Source: an uncultured Chromatiaceae bacterium (GTDB taxonomy: Bacteria; Pseudomonadota; Gammaproteobacteria; Chromatiales; Chromatiaceae). From it: DNA of 64,000 nucleotides. The stretch's first letter is position 1. Each line of letters starts with the position of its first letter. Shown here in pieces: positions 35,314 to 44,516 of this stretch. The notes beneath the pieces were generated by a model. The model made no database searches and was not told where the DNA came from. It saw only the letters and a list, made by a program, of their open reading frames with translations. Both the position numbers and the translations under genes were made by a program. The stretch spans positions 47,915 to 111,914 of the forward strand of contig CALALB010000020.1 in NCBI GenBank assembly GCA_937923175.1. The letters run 5' to 3'.

Positions 35314-36231
35314 ATGACCCTATATCCCCGACTCGATGACCTCTTAGAGCTGCGCCATCAGGCACGGGCATTCGGTCTGCCCTCGCATCATCTGGTCAAC
35401 TCGGCATTTGCCGGGCTATATGCCTCGGTCTTTCGCGGCGCTGGGCTCGATTTCGAAGAGGTGCGCGAATATCGCGAGGGGGATGACATCCGTTATATGG
35501 ACTGGAAGGTCACGGCGCGTACCCATGAGCCGCATCTGAAGGTCTTTCGCGAGGAACGCGAACGCTCGGTGGTGCTCTGTGTGGACAAGGGACCGCACAT
35601 GGCCTTCGGCACTCGAGGGACGTTTAAATCGGTGCAGGCGGCGCGCGCTGCAGCGCTCCTCGGCTGGGCAGCCAGCCGGCTCAACGACCGGGTAGGCGGC
35701 TTGATCTTTGGCGACGCCCAAACCGGATTAAAGCACTTTCGCCCGGCGCGTGGGCGGCGGGTACTATGGCAATTATTGCGCGCCCTGAGCGAACCCAGCA
35801 GCCCTACCCCAGCGCCCGGTGATCCCTTGACCGAGGCCCTGCGCCGCGCCAACTCGGGCCTGCCGACCGGCTCATTGATCTTTACCATCGGGGATTTCAA
35901 CCGCGAGATCCCCTCGCTCGAACAGATCCTAGGCAATCTCTGCCAGCGCCATACCCTGGTGTTGGTCCCCATCGATGACCCAGCCGATTGGGAGATCCCG
36001 CCAATGGGGCTAATCACCTTCAGGGGACCTGATGGCAGACTTATCGAGATCGAGACCGATGATCCCCAGGCCAGTGAGCGCTATCGGGCCCTTTGGGAGG
36101 GGCGACGGGCGCGTCTCAAGACCATCGCGCAACGCCTGCATATCCTGCTCTTTCCAGTACGCACCCAGGATGAGATCCATCTGACACTCCTGCGCCATCT
36201 CGAACAGCGGGCGCGCTCACGAGCGGTTTAG
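35314..36231 (+). CDS. DUF58 domain protein
   Basis: FEEVREYREGDDIRYMDWKVTARTHEPHLKVFREERER. Confidence 0.95.
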   Translation: MTLYPRLDDLLELRHQARAFGLPSHHLVNSAFAGLYASVFRGAGLDFEEVREYREGDDIRYMDWKVTARTHEPHLKVFREERERSVVLCVDKGPHMAFGTRGTFKSVQAARAAALLGWAASRLNDRVGGLIFGDAQTGLKHFRPARGRRVLWQLLRALSEPSSPTPAPGDPLTEALRRANSGLPTGSLIFTIGDFNREIPSLEQILGNLCQRHTLVLVPIDDPADWEIPPMGLITFRGPDGRLIEIETDDPQASERYRALWEGRRARLKTIAQRLHILLFPVRTQDEIHLTLLRHLEQRARSRAV

Positions 36232-36234
36232 ACG

Positions 36235-36867
36235 ATGGACCCACTGCTTCCGATCGAACCCGGTCTCCAAACCCTGCGCGATATCCGCGATCTGCCATCC
36301 TTCCCCTGGTGGCCACCGGCGGTCGGCTGGTGGCTGGTCGCCCTGGGTCTCATCGCGCTCGGCGCCCTCATCTGGCGCTGGCGCTTGCCCTTGAGCCTTT
36401 CAGTCCCGCTCCCCGGGATAACCCTAGGGACCTGGCGGTGGGAGGCAGCGCATGCCCTGCGCGCACTGCGCCGCCGGCTTGGGCGCGGCGATGACCCCAA
36501 GGCGCTGTCCGGAGAGCTCTCTGAACTCATGCGCCGGATCGCCATGGCCAGGTTTGGCCGGCCGGACTGTGCCGGCTTGGTCGGCATGGATTGGCTGCAA
36601 TGGCTTGCCGCGCATGATCCGCGCGGGTTTGCATGGGATCAACGGGGTCAGCTCCTGATCCAGGCCCCTTATGCCCCGCCGGCAGCCGTTGAGCACGGGG
36701 AAGGGCTGCGCGCCCTCCAGGACCTGATCGCGGCTGCATGGGGATGGGTCGAGGGAGAAGACCCCAATGCTTGGATCAAGTCCGGCAAGAGAAACCTCAC
36801 CCCGGTGAAAACCGGGGCCGGCGTCCCCACCCAGACCCCAGATGGCCGGGAGCAGGCGGATGTTTGA
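36235..36867 (+). CDS. DUF4381 domain protein (Bat cluster)
   Basis: PGLQTLRDIRDLPSFPWWPPAVGWWLVA, position in Bat cluster; C-terminus encoded by dispersed repeat. Confidence 0.85.
   Translation: MDPLLPIEPGLQTLRDIRDLPSFPWWPPAVGWWLVALGLIALGALIWRWRLPLSLSVPLPGITLGTWRWEAAHALRALRRRLGRGDDPKALSGELSELMRRIAMARFGRPDCAGLVGMDWLQWLAAHDPRGFAWDQRGQLLIQAPYAPPAAVEHGEGLRALQDLIAAAWGWVEGEDPNAWIKSGKRNLTPVKTGAGVPTQTPDGREQADV
36797..36819. repeat. REP-like hairpin TCACCCCGGTGAAAACCGGGG inside the 3' end of the DUF4381 gene
   Basis: Identical stem-loop to 23286 and 42730 copies. Confidence 0.65.
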
Positions 36868-37900
36868 GTTTCAATGGCCCTGGGCGGCGCTCTTGCTGCC
36901 CCTCCCCTGGGTATTGCCGAGGCTATGGCCAAATCGCCGACCCGTCGAAGAGGAGATCTTCGGGGGTCAGCGCCAGACCCTACTGCATCCGCGCCTCTCT
37001 GATCTCGAAGCCATCTTTGGAGCGCGGCGTCTGCGTTTGCCCTTGGCTGGTTGGATCTATCGGGCCCTGTTGACCCTGGTCTGGTTGGGGCTGATCCTAG
37101 CATTGATGGGCCCCCAATGGCTGACCCCCTATACCGAGGTCAGCACGCCGGGCTATGACCTGATGCTTGCAGTCGATACCTCGCACTCGATGGAGGCCCT
37201 GGATTTTACCGTCGAAGGGCGGCCGGTTAGCCGGATGTCTGTGGTCAAGGGGGTCATGGGGCGTCTGATCGAGGCGCGGGCAGGCGATCGGGTGGGATTG
37301 GTCATCTTCGGCACCCAGGCATTCTTGCTTTCCCCTCTGACCCTAGATCGGCACGCCGTGCGCCAGCTCCTGGGTGGGGTGGTTGCGGGTATCGCTGGGC
37401 CTGCAACCGCACTCGGCGATGCCATTGCCCTGGGCGCCAGCAAGCTGCGCGAGCGGCCCGAAGGCTCGCGGGTGATGATCCTGATCGCCGATGGGGACAA
37501 CAATTCTGGAGGCTTCGTCCCACGTGAGGCGGCGCTGCTGGCCCGCACCTGGGGGGTTCGGATCTATGTGATCGGGGTTGGCAGCAAACAGCGCAATATC
37601 CCGATCCTCGAAAATGGCCAGATCCGCTATCGCGATGACCTGACGATGGATGAGGACAGGCTCAAAGAGATCGCGGAACTGACGGGTGGGGCCTATTTCC
37701 GCGCTACCCATACCCGCGCCCTGGAAGAGATCTCAACGCGCATCGATCAGCTTGAAAAGACCGAGGCACAGGCGCGCACTGCCTTCCTGCCGCGCCTGCT
37801 CTACCGTTGGCCGTTGGGGGTCGCGCTGATAGCCTTGCTTGCGCTCGGCCTGTTCCCTGAGGGACGCAAACGCCTGGTCGGAGGGGGTGCCAATGCCTGA
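36860..37900 (+). CDS. batA: VWA domain protein, BatA-like
   Basis: DLMLAVDTSHSMEALDF (MIDAS DxSxS), aerotolerance-operon context. Confidence 0.9.
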   Translation: MFEFQWPWAALLLPLPWVLPRLWPNRRPVEEEIFGGQRQTLLHPRLSDLEAIFGARRLRLPLAGWIYRALLTLVWLGLILALMGPQWLTPYTEVSTPGYDLMLAVDTSHSMEALDFTVEGRPVSRMSVVKGVMGRLIEARAGDRVGLVIFGTQAFLLSPLTLDRHAVRQLLGGVVAGIAGPATALGDAIALGASKLRERPEGSRVMILIADGDNNSGGFVPREAALLARTWGVRIYVIGVGSKQRNIPILENGQIRYRDDLTMDEDRLKEIAELTGGAYFRATHTRALEEISTRIDQLEKTEAQARTAFLPRLLYRWPLGVALIALLALGLFPEGRKRLVGGGANA

Positions 37901-40802
37901 GACCGGATTCCATTTCGACCAGCCGCTCTGGTTTTTGGGTCTGCTCCTGATCCCGCTGGTTGCCCTCTGGCTGAAACACAGCAGGGCACAGGCCGCGCGC
38001 GCTCCCATCCATCGCTATGCCGATCCCCATCTCTTGCCTTATCTCACCGGCACGCGTGACCTAAACACCGCCGAGCGCTGGGGACGCTTTTGGCGCTGGT
38101 CCCTGCTCTGGACCCTGGGTCTGATCGCCATGGCTGGCCCGCGCTGGGATTATCGGGAGCTGCGCCTGTTTCATCCTGGAAATCATCTCCTGATCCTGAT
38201 CGATATCTCGCGCTCGATGCTCGTCGAGGATACAAGCCCCAACCGGCTGGCGCGTGCCCGTCAGGAGATCCAGGATCTGATCCTCTATAACCGCGAGGTC
38301 CGTTTGGGGCTGCTCGCCTTTGCGACCGTGCCCCATGTCCTTACCCCAATCACCGAGGATATGAGCGGCCTGCTTTCTGTCCTGCCGGCGCTCTCGTCTG
38401 AGCTGGTCAGCCCCAATCTGCAGGGAAGCAGCCTCACCCGCGCCCTGATGCGCGCCGAATCCCTGCTCGCCGGTCTGCCCAAGGAAGGGGCGCGCTCGCT
38501 GCTTCTGATCTCGGATGGCGATTTTGCCGAGCCCAACCTGCGCGAGCAGGTGGCAAGGCTGGCCGAGCAAGGGGTGCGTCTCCATGTCTTGGGCATCGGT
38601 ACCCCTGAGGGCGGGACCATCCCAGCCCCGCAAGGCGGGATCATCTTGGATCCCAATGACCCGCAGCGCCGGCCGGTGCGCTCAGCCCTCAATGAATCCT
38701 TGCTCCAGGAGCTCGCCCAGGCCGGCGGCGGGATCTATCGGCGCGCTGATTTTCGCCAGAGCGACACCCAGGCGATCCTCAAGGCAGCCGCGGCCAATCG
38801 TCTACCGCCTGAGGCAAGTGATGTCCGTACCCGGGTATGGAATGAACGCTATTGGTTGGCCCTCATCCCCCTGGCGATCCTGATGCTGATGCAATTGCGG
38901 GAGACAGCGGCGCCCAGGGGATTGAGCTGGCGTCCAGGGCAAAACACCTCAGCAGCAAAGAGGGCCAGCAGCGTGCAACCTAAGGTGTTGCTCGCGGTTA
39001 TTTTATTGATCCCCCTGCCCTCCCAGGCCGATTGGTTCAAAACCCGCGAGCAGCAGGGCTATGCCCTGTATGAGCGCGGCGAGTACAGCGCAGCTGCCCG
39101 GCTGTTTTCCGACCCCTATCGCCGCGGCGTCGCGCTCTACCGCTTCGGCGACTATCAGGGGGCCGAGCGCGCCTTCGACCAGGCGCTCACCGGGCCATTC
39201 GCCGAGGATGCCCGCTATAACCTGGGCAATGCCCGTTTTAAGCTCGGCGACTATGCGGGCGCGGCTGAGGCATACGAGGGCGTGCTCGCCCAAAATCCAG
39301 CGCATGAGGATGCCGCCTATAACCTGGCGCTGGTGCGCGCCATGCTTGCCCGTCTAGAGCAAGAGCAGTTCCAGCAAGAGACCAAACAACAACAACCGGA
39401 GAAAGAGCGGCAGGCACAGGGCAAGGAGGAGGGCGCAACCCGGTCTGCCGAGCAACAGCGTTCCCAACGCCGGCCCCAGGAGACCGATACACTGGATCAG
39501 GCGGCCGAGCAACAACAGGCCCAGGAACAAACCCAGCGCCAGACCGAACCACAGGGCGTCCAGCAACAGACCCAACAATCCCAATCATCCCAGCAATCCA
39601 GCCAGTCGCAGCAGGGCCAACAACAGCAGTCGGCGCAGACTCAGCAAGGTCAACAGCAATCTGGCCAGGGCCAACAGGCCCACCAGTCCGCCGGCCAACA
39701 ACAGGGTGCGCAGCAGCAAGCCGGCGATTCCCAACAGCAACGATCGCCCAATCACGTCACCCCGGTGAAAAGCAGGGCCGGCCAGGGTCAAGGCGATCAG
39801 TCAGGGGGACAAAGGGGTTCAGGACAGATCATCGACCAGGGAACCTGGGGCGGATCGAACCAGGATCGACAAGGTCGCACCAGGCCCGGTGAGACAGAAC
39901 AGGGTGCGACCGAACCCAAGGGCTCTGAGGCCCAGGACCAGAGGGGCGCCGGAGAGCCGCAGGCAGAGGGCACTGGGGGGTCGGGGTCTCCCGACAAGCA
40001 GACGCGTGAGGACAGGGCGCGCCCGCAGCAGCCTTCAGAACACCCTGAGCAAGGCCCAGATGAGCAGCGCGACGAGGGCGCTCAGACCGAGGCGCTCATC
40101 GGGCAAGGCGGCAGCGATCGCGAGGGATTGAGCGCGGGCGAGCACGGCGGTCGGGACTCCCCAGAACAAAGGGCTACCGGGCAGCACACTGACAACACTG
40201 GACGCAGCGCCCGCGACCAAGGGCCCCAGGAGGTGCGGGGGGATATGGCTCAAGAGCAAGCCCAAGTCACCCCACTGAAAACCGGGGCAAACGCCCAGGG
40301 TCAGGCGCGCGATCCAGGGCACATCGACGGCCAGGCACTGCCACCAGAGACCCGTCACCCCGGCGCAGGCCGGGATCCAGAAAAGACCTTCCAGGAAGTG
40401 CCGACACCTCTGGATTCCGTTTCGGACTACGCCGGAATGACGCGCCGGAATGACGAAAAGGGCGCCGGAATGACTCCTAACCCTCACCCCAGTGAAAACC
40501 TAGGTCGGCGTGATCGGGCGCGCCCAGCGCAATTGCAGGGGCTCCATCCAGAGTCGGCCGGATCGATTGAGCGCTTCGACCAGCTGGGCCAGGGTCTGGG
40601 CGAGGATGAAACCTACAAGGGGATGGGTCCCGCCTTTTGGGGTGTGCAGCTGATCCAGGGTCCGGGCATGGCGATCCTCGAGGAACGGCTGGAGCGGATC
40701 CAAGGCGACCCCAGCCTGCTGATCCGCAATCAATTTCGGCTTGAGGAGCAACGTCTAACCCCAGGTGCCACTGGTCAGTGGGTGGAGACCCGGCCATGGT
40801 GA
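37893..40802 (+). CDS. VWA + TPR protein (BatB/BatC fusion) with long Q/E/G-rich C-terminal region
   Basis: LILIDISRSMLVEDTSPNR; TPR GVALYRFGDYQGAERAFDQAL...YNLGNARFKLGDYAGAAEAYEGVL; then Q-rich tail. Confidence 0.9.
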   Translation: MPETGFHFDQPLWFLGLLLIPLVALWLKHSRAQAARAPIHRYADPHLLPYLTGTRDLNTAERWGRFWRWSLLWTLGLIAMAGPRWDYRELRLFHPGNHLLILIDISRSMLVEDTSPNRLARARQEIQDLILYNREVRLGLLAFATVPHVLTPITEDMSGLLSVLPALSSELVSPNLQGSSLTRALMRAESLLAGLPKEGARSLLLISDGDFAEPNLREQVARLAEQGVRLHVLGIGTPEGGTIPAPQGGIILDPNDPQRRPVRSALNESLLQELAQAGGGIYRRADFRQSDTQAILKAAAANRLPPEASDVRTRVWNERYWLALIPLAILMLMQLRETAAPRGLSWRPGQNTSAAKRASSVQPKVLLAVILLIPLPSQADWFKTREQQGYALYERGEYSAAARLFSDPYRRGVALYRFGDYQGAERAFDQALTGPFAEDARYNLGNARFKLGDYAGAAEAYEGVLAQNPAHEDAAYNLALVRAMLARLEQEQFQQETKQQQPEKERQAQGKEEGATRSAEQQRSQRRPQETDTLDQAAEQQQAQEQTQRQTEPQGVQQQTQQSQSSQQSSQSQQGQQQQSAQTQQGQQQSGQGQQAHQSAGQQQGAQQQAGDSQQQRSPNHVTPVKSRAGQGQGDQSGGQRGSGQIIDQGTWGGSNQDRQGRTRPGETEQGATEPKGSEAQDQRGAGEPQAEGTGGSGSPDKQTREDRARPQQPSEHPEQGPDEQRDEGAQTEALIGQGGSDREGLSAGEHGGRDSPEQRATGQHTDNTGRSARDQGPQEVRGDMAQEQAQVTPLKTGANAQGQARDPGHIDGQALPPETRHPGAGRDPEKTFQEVPTPLDSVSDYAGMTRRNDEKGAGMTPNPHPSENLGRRDRARPAQLQGLHPESAGSIERFDQLGQGLGEDETYKGMGPAFWGVQLIQGPGMAILEERLERIQGDPSLLIRNQFRLEEQRLTPGATGQWVETRPW
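39756..39780. repeat. Dispersed-repeat stem-loop inside BatB/C CDS
   Basis: gtcaccccggtgaaaagcagggccgg, translated HVTPVKSRAG. Confidence 0.55.
40354..40442. repeat. Full dispersed repeat copy inside BatB/C CDS
   Basis: gtcaccccggcgcaggccgggatccagaaaagacc...ctggattccgtttcggactacgccggaatgacg; translated RHPGAGRDPEKTFQEVPTPLDSVSDYAGMT. Confidence 0.7.
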
Positions 40803-40849
40803 ACCCAGCGGGATGCAGGCAATCAGTCTATAGAACCGCAGGAGATGCC

Positions 40850-42724
40850 ATGCGCCTCCTAGTCTTGGCGATCTGTTTGGCTGCGGCAGCAGCCGGCGGT
40901 GCCCAGCCCGATCGCGGTCTGGCGCAGAATCAACCGCCGAGCTGGAGACAGTCCGAACAGCCAAATGTCCCTTGGCCCGATCAGGGCAGCTGGGCATATC
41001 CGACCGATCCTTCCCCCTGGATAGCCCCCGGCTGGCCGGGGGCGGAGGCCCCGCCTTTCCTGGGTCAGCCGACCCGGGGCGGAGGCCCCTCAAGCCAAGC
41101 CCCAATCATTCCTTGGGATCAGGCCCCAGGATCCAGCTGGCCGACAAATCCCGATCGGCCTGCGGGGCCAGTCTGGGGCCCGCGACAGTTCGGGCCCTGG
41201 AGCCCTGATTCGCCTGCCACCCAGCCCCGCGGCATGCAACCTCCCTACCCCATTCAGCCGCCTGCTGTCCCCGCGAGGCCCAATTGGCCGGGGATGACCC
41301 CAGGTTGGCAAAGACCCGATCCCATGCCCAGCGGCCCGCGCACCCAACAGCCTATCCCATTCCAGACAGCGGCCTGGACCCCAAGGCTTGAATGGTCGCT
41401 TGAGACTAGAGATCCCTATCTGCAACAGCCGGTCCTGTTGCGCCTGGAGGTGACCAGCAGCGATGACCCCGGGACCCCAAACCTGGAGCTACCGACCACA
41501 GACGATGCCCTGCTCAAAATCCTCAGTGGTCCAACCAGCGCCATCCGATTTGACCAGGGTCAGCAGCGGATCAGTCAGCGCTTTATCCTAAGCCTGACCC
41601 CCTTGCGCACCGGCGATCTGACGATCCCGCCGCTGAGGATCAGGGGGAGCCTGGGATTTGGCCAGGGCTATGAGCTTGCAACCGACCCGATCCGCTTACA
41701 GGTGCGCCCGCCCATGCCCTCGGTGCGCCCTTGGCTGCCGCTCAAATCCTTAACCATCAGCGCGCGACTTGACCCTGAAGGGCCGCTGACACCTGGTCAG
41801 CCGGTGAGTCTGGCGCTCGAGCTCAAGGCGACTGGGGGAACGGCCATCCAGCTCCCCACCCTTGAAAAACAGCTGACCGCAGCGAACCTGCGGATCTATC
41901 GCGAGCAGACCCTAACCGATGCCAAGCTGTCGGCAGACGGGGCAGAGCTGATCGCCACCCGGATCGAGTATTACACCCTGGTCCCCCAGGCTGCCGGCCG
42001 TCTGACCCTGCCTGAGATCAGCATCGCCTGGTGGAATACCGAACGCGGGGTCCGCGAGGTCGCGCGTCTGCCTCCCCTGACCCTGGAGGCGCGCGGCGGC
42101 CTCGTGCATCAGGCGCTGACCTGGCTGGCCACCGCTACCGGCAAACTCTGGCTGCCCTTTGCCCTGATCCTATTGGTGCTCGGCAGTTACTGGGTCGGGG
42201 CGCGGTATCGGGGGCGCCTGCCGGCCTTGGGAGGCGATCTCATCCGTTTGACCCTGGGGGCAATCAGCTGGGGAGGGGGACGGATTGCCCGCTGGCTCAA
42301 ACCCCTGGGGCGCGCCCTGGACCCGGCGCTCTGGGTGGGCTGGGTCCATTCCCTAAGCCTCAGGTTATTGCCCACTGAGCAACGCCTCATCCGCCACCTG
42401 CGGCATGCTGCTCGGGCCAGGACCCCGGAGGACTGGTACCGGCGTCTTGCCCAAGCGGGCCTTGCAGAACCAGGCGAACTCACCCGATCGGGCCTGCTTG
42501 CGCGTATCCTGAACACCCGCCCCCAGGCCGATCCTCAGGCGCTCGCGCGCCTGCTCAGTCAACTGGATGCGGCCGTCTACGGGCGGGCGCCGCTCGACTT
42601 CGCCCAATGGAAACGCGACTGGCGCCGTCAATTGCGCGGTGGCCTCAAAGCCCCGCTCGGTGGCAGGGGTCAGTGGCTAAGACGCGCAGGACTGCCGCCG
42701 CTCAATCCGCAGGTGGGCCTTTGA
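40850..42724 (+). CDS. batD: BatD-like (oxygen tolerance) protein with unusual Pro/Trp-rich N-terminal segment
   Basis: WTPRLEWSLETRDPYLQQPVLLRLEVTSSD...ISQRFILSLTPLRTGDLTIPPLRI, C-terminal TM and cytoplasmic domain. Confidence 0.85.
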   Translation: MRLLVLAICLAAAAAGGAQPDRGLAQNQPPSWRQSEQPNVPWPDQGSWAYPTDPSPWIAPGWPGAEAPPFLGQPTRGGGPSSQAPIIPWDQAPGSSWPTNPDRPAGPVWGPRQFGPWSPDSPATQPRGMQPPYPIQPPAVPARPNWPGMTPGWQRPDPMPSGPRTQQPIPFQTAAWTPRLEWSLETRDPYLQQPVLLRLEVTSSDDPGTPNLELPTTDDALLKILSGPTSAIRFDQGQQRISQRFILSLTPLRTGDLTIPPLRIRGSLGFGQGYELATDPIRLQVRPPMPSVRPWLPLKSLTISARLDPEGPLTPGQPVSLALELKATGGTAIQLPTLEKQLTAANLRIYREQTLTDAKLSADGAELIATRIEYYTLVPQAAGRLTLPEISIAWWNTERGVREVARLPPLTLEARGGLVHQALTWLATATGKLWLPFALILLVLGSYWVGARYRGRLPALGGDLIRLTLGAISWGGGRIARWLKPLGRALDPALWVGWVHSLSLRLLPTEQRLIRHLRHAARARTPEDWYRRLAQAGLAEPGELTRSGLLARILNTRPQADPQALARLLSQLDAAVYGRAPLDFAQWKRDWRRQLRGGLKAPLGGRGQWLRRAGLPPLNPQVGL

Positions 42725-42729
42725 GCAAC

Positions 42730-42751
42730 GTCACCCCGGTGAAAACCGGGG
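42730..42751. repeat. REP-like hairpin TCACCCCGGTGAAAACCGGGG
   Basis: Immediately 3' of batD. Confidence 0.6.
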
Positions 42752-42789
42752 CGAGCGGCCAATCAAGATGCCTTGCACCAAAACCCGAT

Positions 42790-44100
42790 CTAGGCAGTGC
42801 CCCTTCCCCGTACCAGCCTGTAGATCAACCAGGTAAGCCCGATGGTTGCCCCGCCGCTGAGCACGACCAGAGGGCGTTCCTGGATGGCATGGAGGATCAT
42901 CCAGGCCATGAGCAGGATAAAGGCGATGGGGGTCAACGGATGGCCCCAGGTCCGATAGGGGCGCTGAAGGTCCGGTTCGCGCCTGCGCAATACAAAAACC
43001 CCGGCGACGGTCAGGGCGGCAAAGAGCGAAAGGATCAGGCCGGCATAGCTGACCAGCGACTCAAAGGTCGAGGTAAGCAGCATCACCAGCGCAAGCACGG
43101 ATTGCAGGGCGATAGCGAGCACGGGTCCGCCGCCATATCGCCGCCGCGCAAGCATAGCGATTGCGGGATAGTCATGCCCCATTGCCTCATAGACCCTTGG
43201 GCCAGTCATTACCAGGGCGCCGACCATCGAGACCAGTCCTAGGGCAATAAGACCGCTTAATAGCCTGCCGCCGGTTTCGCCAAAGAGATGGCTTGCTGCG
43301 ACATGCCCGAACCGCTCATTGGCGACAGCCAGTTGGTCAGCCGGTGCTGCGGTCAGAAAGACCCCATTGACGCCGAGATACAGGGCAGTCACGACCAGGG
43401 TGCCGGTCAATAGTGCAACCGGCAGCCAGCGCCCTGGATTTCGTACCTCGCCTGCAACATAGGCCGCTGCATTCCAGCCGCTATAGGCATAGGAGATATA
43501 GATCAGCCCCACGGCAAAGGCTGGCGACAAGACGGCCTGGGCCAGAGAGGGTTCGCCATCGCCGAGCAGACATTCCGGACTGCCTGACCAAAGGCCGCCG
43601 AGGATCAACAACAGGAGTAAAAGGATCTTGAGCAGGGTAAACAGGTCCTGAAGCCGGCTACCGGTCTCAAGACGCACGGCATGTTGGATGGATGCTGCCA
43701 GGATCAGGACTATCCCGCTAAGGGTAGGCGGTAATAGCGGCATGCCTAGAGCAAGATTCAGATATTCGCCAAAGGCCAGGGCACTAGCAGCAATGGGTGC
43801 GGCAAAGCCAACCACCAATGATACAACACCTGCGACAAAGCCGAGCGCTGGATGATAGATTCGCTTGAGCAATTGATATTCGCCGCCATTATGCGGCAGG
43901 GCTGCCACCAGCTCGGCATAGGCGAGCGCCCCACAGCCCGAGGCCAATCCCCCGATCAACCAGGCCAAGAGCACAGCCGGCTTCGACCCCAGGTCGCGCA
44001 AGAGGAATCCGCTGGTGGTAAAGACCCCAGTGCCGATCATGGTTGCGACCACCAACAGGGTTGCGGTCTGCGGTTGGAGATGCTGGGGGGGATGTGACAT
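42790..44100 (-). CDS. APC-family amino acid permease
   Basis: TLLVVATMIGTGVFTTSGFLLRDLGSKPAVLLAWLIGGLASGCGALAYAELVAALPHNGGEY. Confidence 0.93.
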   Translation of the reverse strand: MSHPPQHLQPQTATLLVVATMIGTGVFTTSGFLLRDLGSKPAVLLAWLIGGLASGCGALAYAELVAALPHNGGEYQLLKRIYHPALGFVAGVVSLVVGFAAPIAASALAFGEYLNLALGMPLLPPTLSGIVLILAASIQHAVRLETGSRLQDLFTLLKILLLLLLILGGLWSGSPECLLGDGEPSLAQAVLSPAFAVGLIYISYAYSGWNAAAYVAGEVRNPGRWLPVALLTGTLVVTALYLGVNGVFLTAAPADQLAVANERFGHVAASHLFGETGGRLLSGLIALGLVSMVGALVMTGPRVYEAMGHDYPAIAMLARRRYGGGPVLAIALQSVLALVMLLTSTFESLVSYAGLILSLFAALTVAGVFVLRRREPDLQRPYRTWGHPLTPIAFILLMAWMILHAIQERPLVVLSGGATIGLTWLIYRLVRGRGTA

Positions 44101-44516
44101 GGTTGTCTGACACCTGAGTAAACTAGGGATTGCACTAACTTGAGATGAGGCGCCAAGCAGGATTCAAACACCAGGGTAGCAGCCGATCCAGCCTTCCAGC
44201 TGATCCCTCAGGCCTTCGGCTGGCTAAGTAGACCCTGGATCCTAACCTGAATCGATCTTGGAGGTCTCGGTGACCGTAGGCGCTGGGCTGTCCGGCGATG
44301 CCGATGATCGCGGTCACTCAATGGATTGGCCGAGTCTCAGGCGCATCCCCTGGCCACAGCCGAAGGGCAGGAACTCGCCGGTATGGCGCTTGCCAATGGC
44401 AACTGCATCCAAGCGGCGGTTATGCAACTTTTCCTCAAAGGTCAATGGCCGGCCATTTTGGGCCGGGCGAGATGCGCTGTTTTAATCCTGGGTCTTCTGC
44501 AAACTTGGATAGGGGT

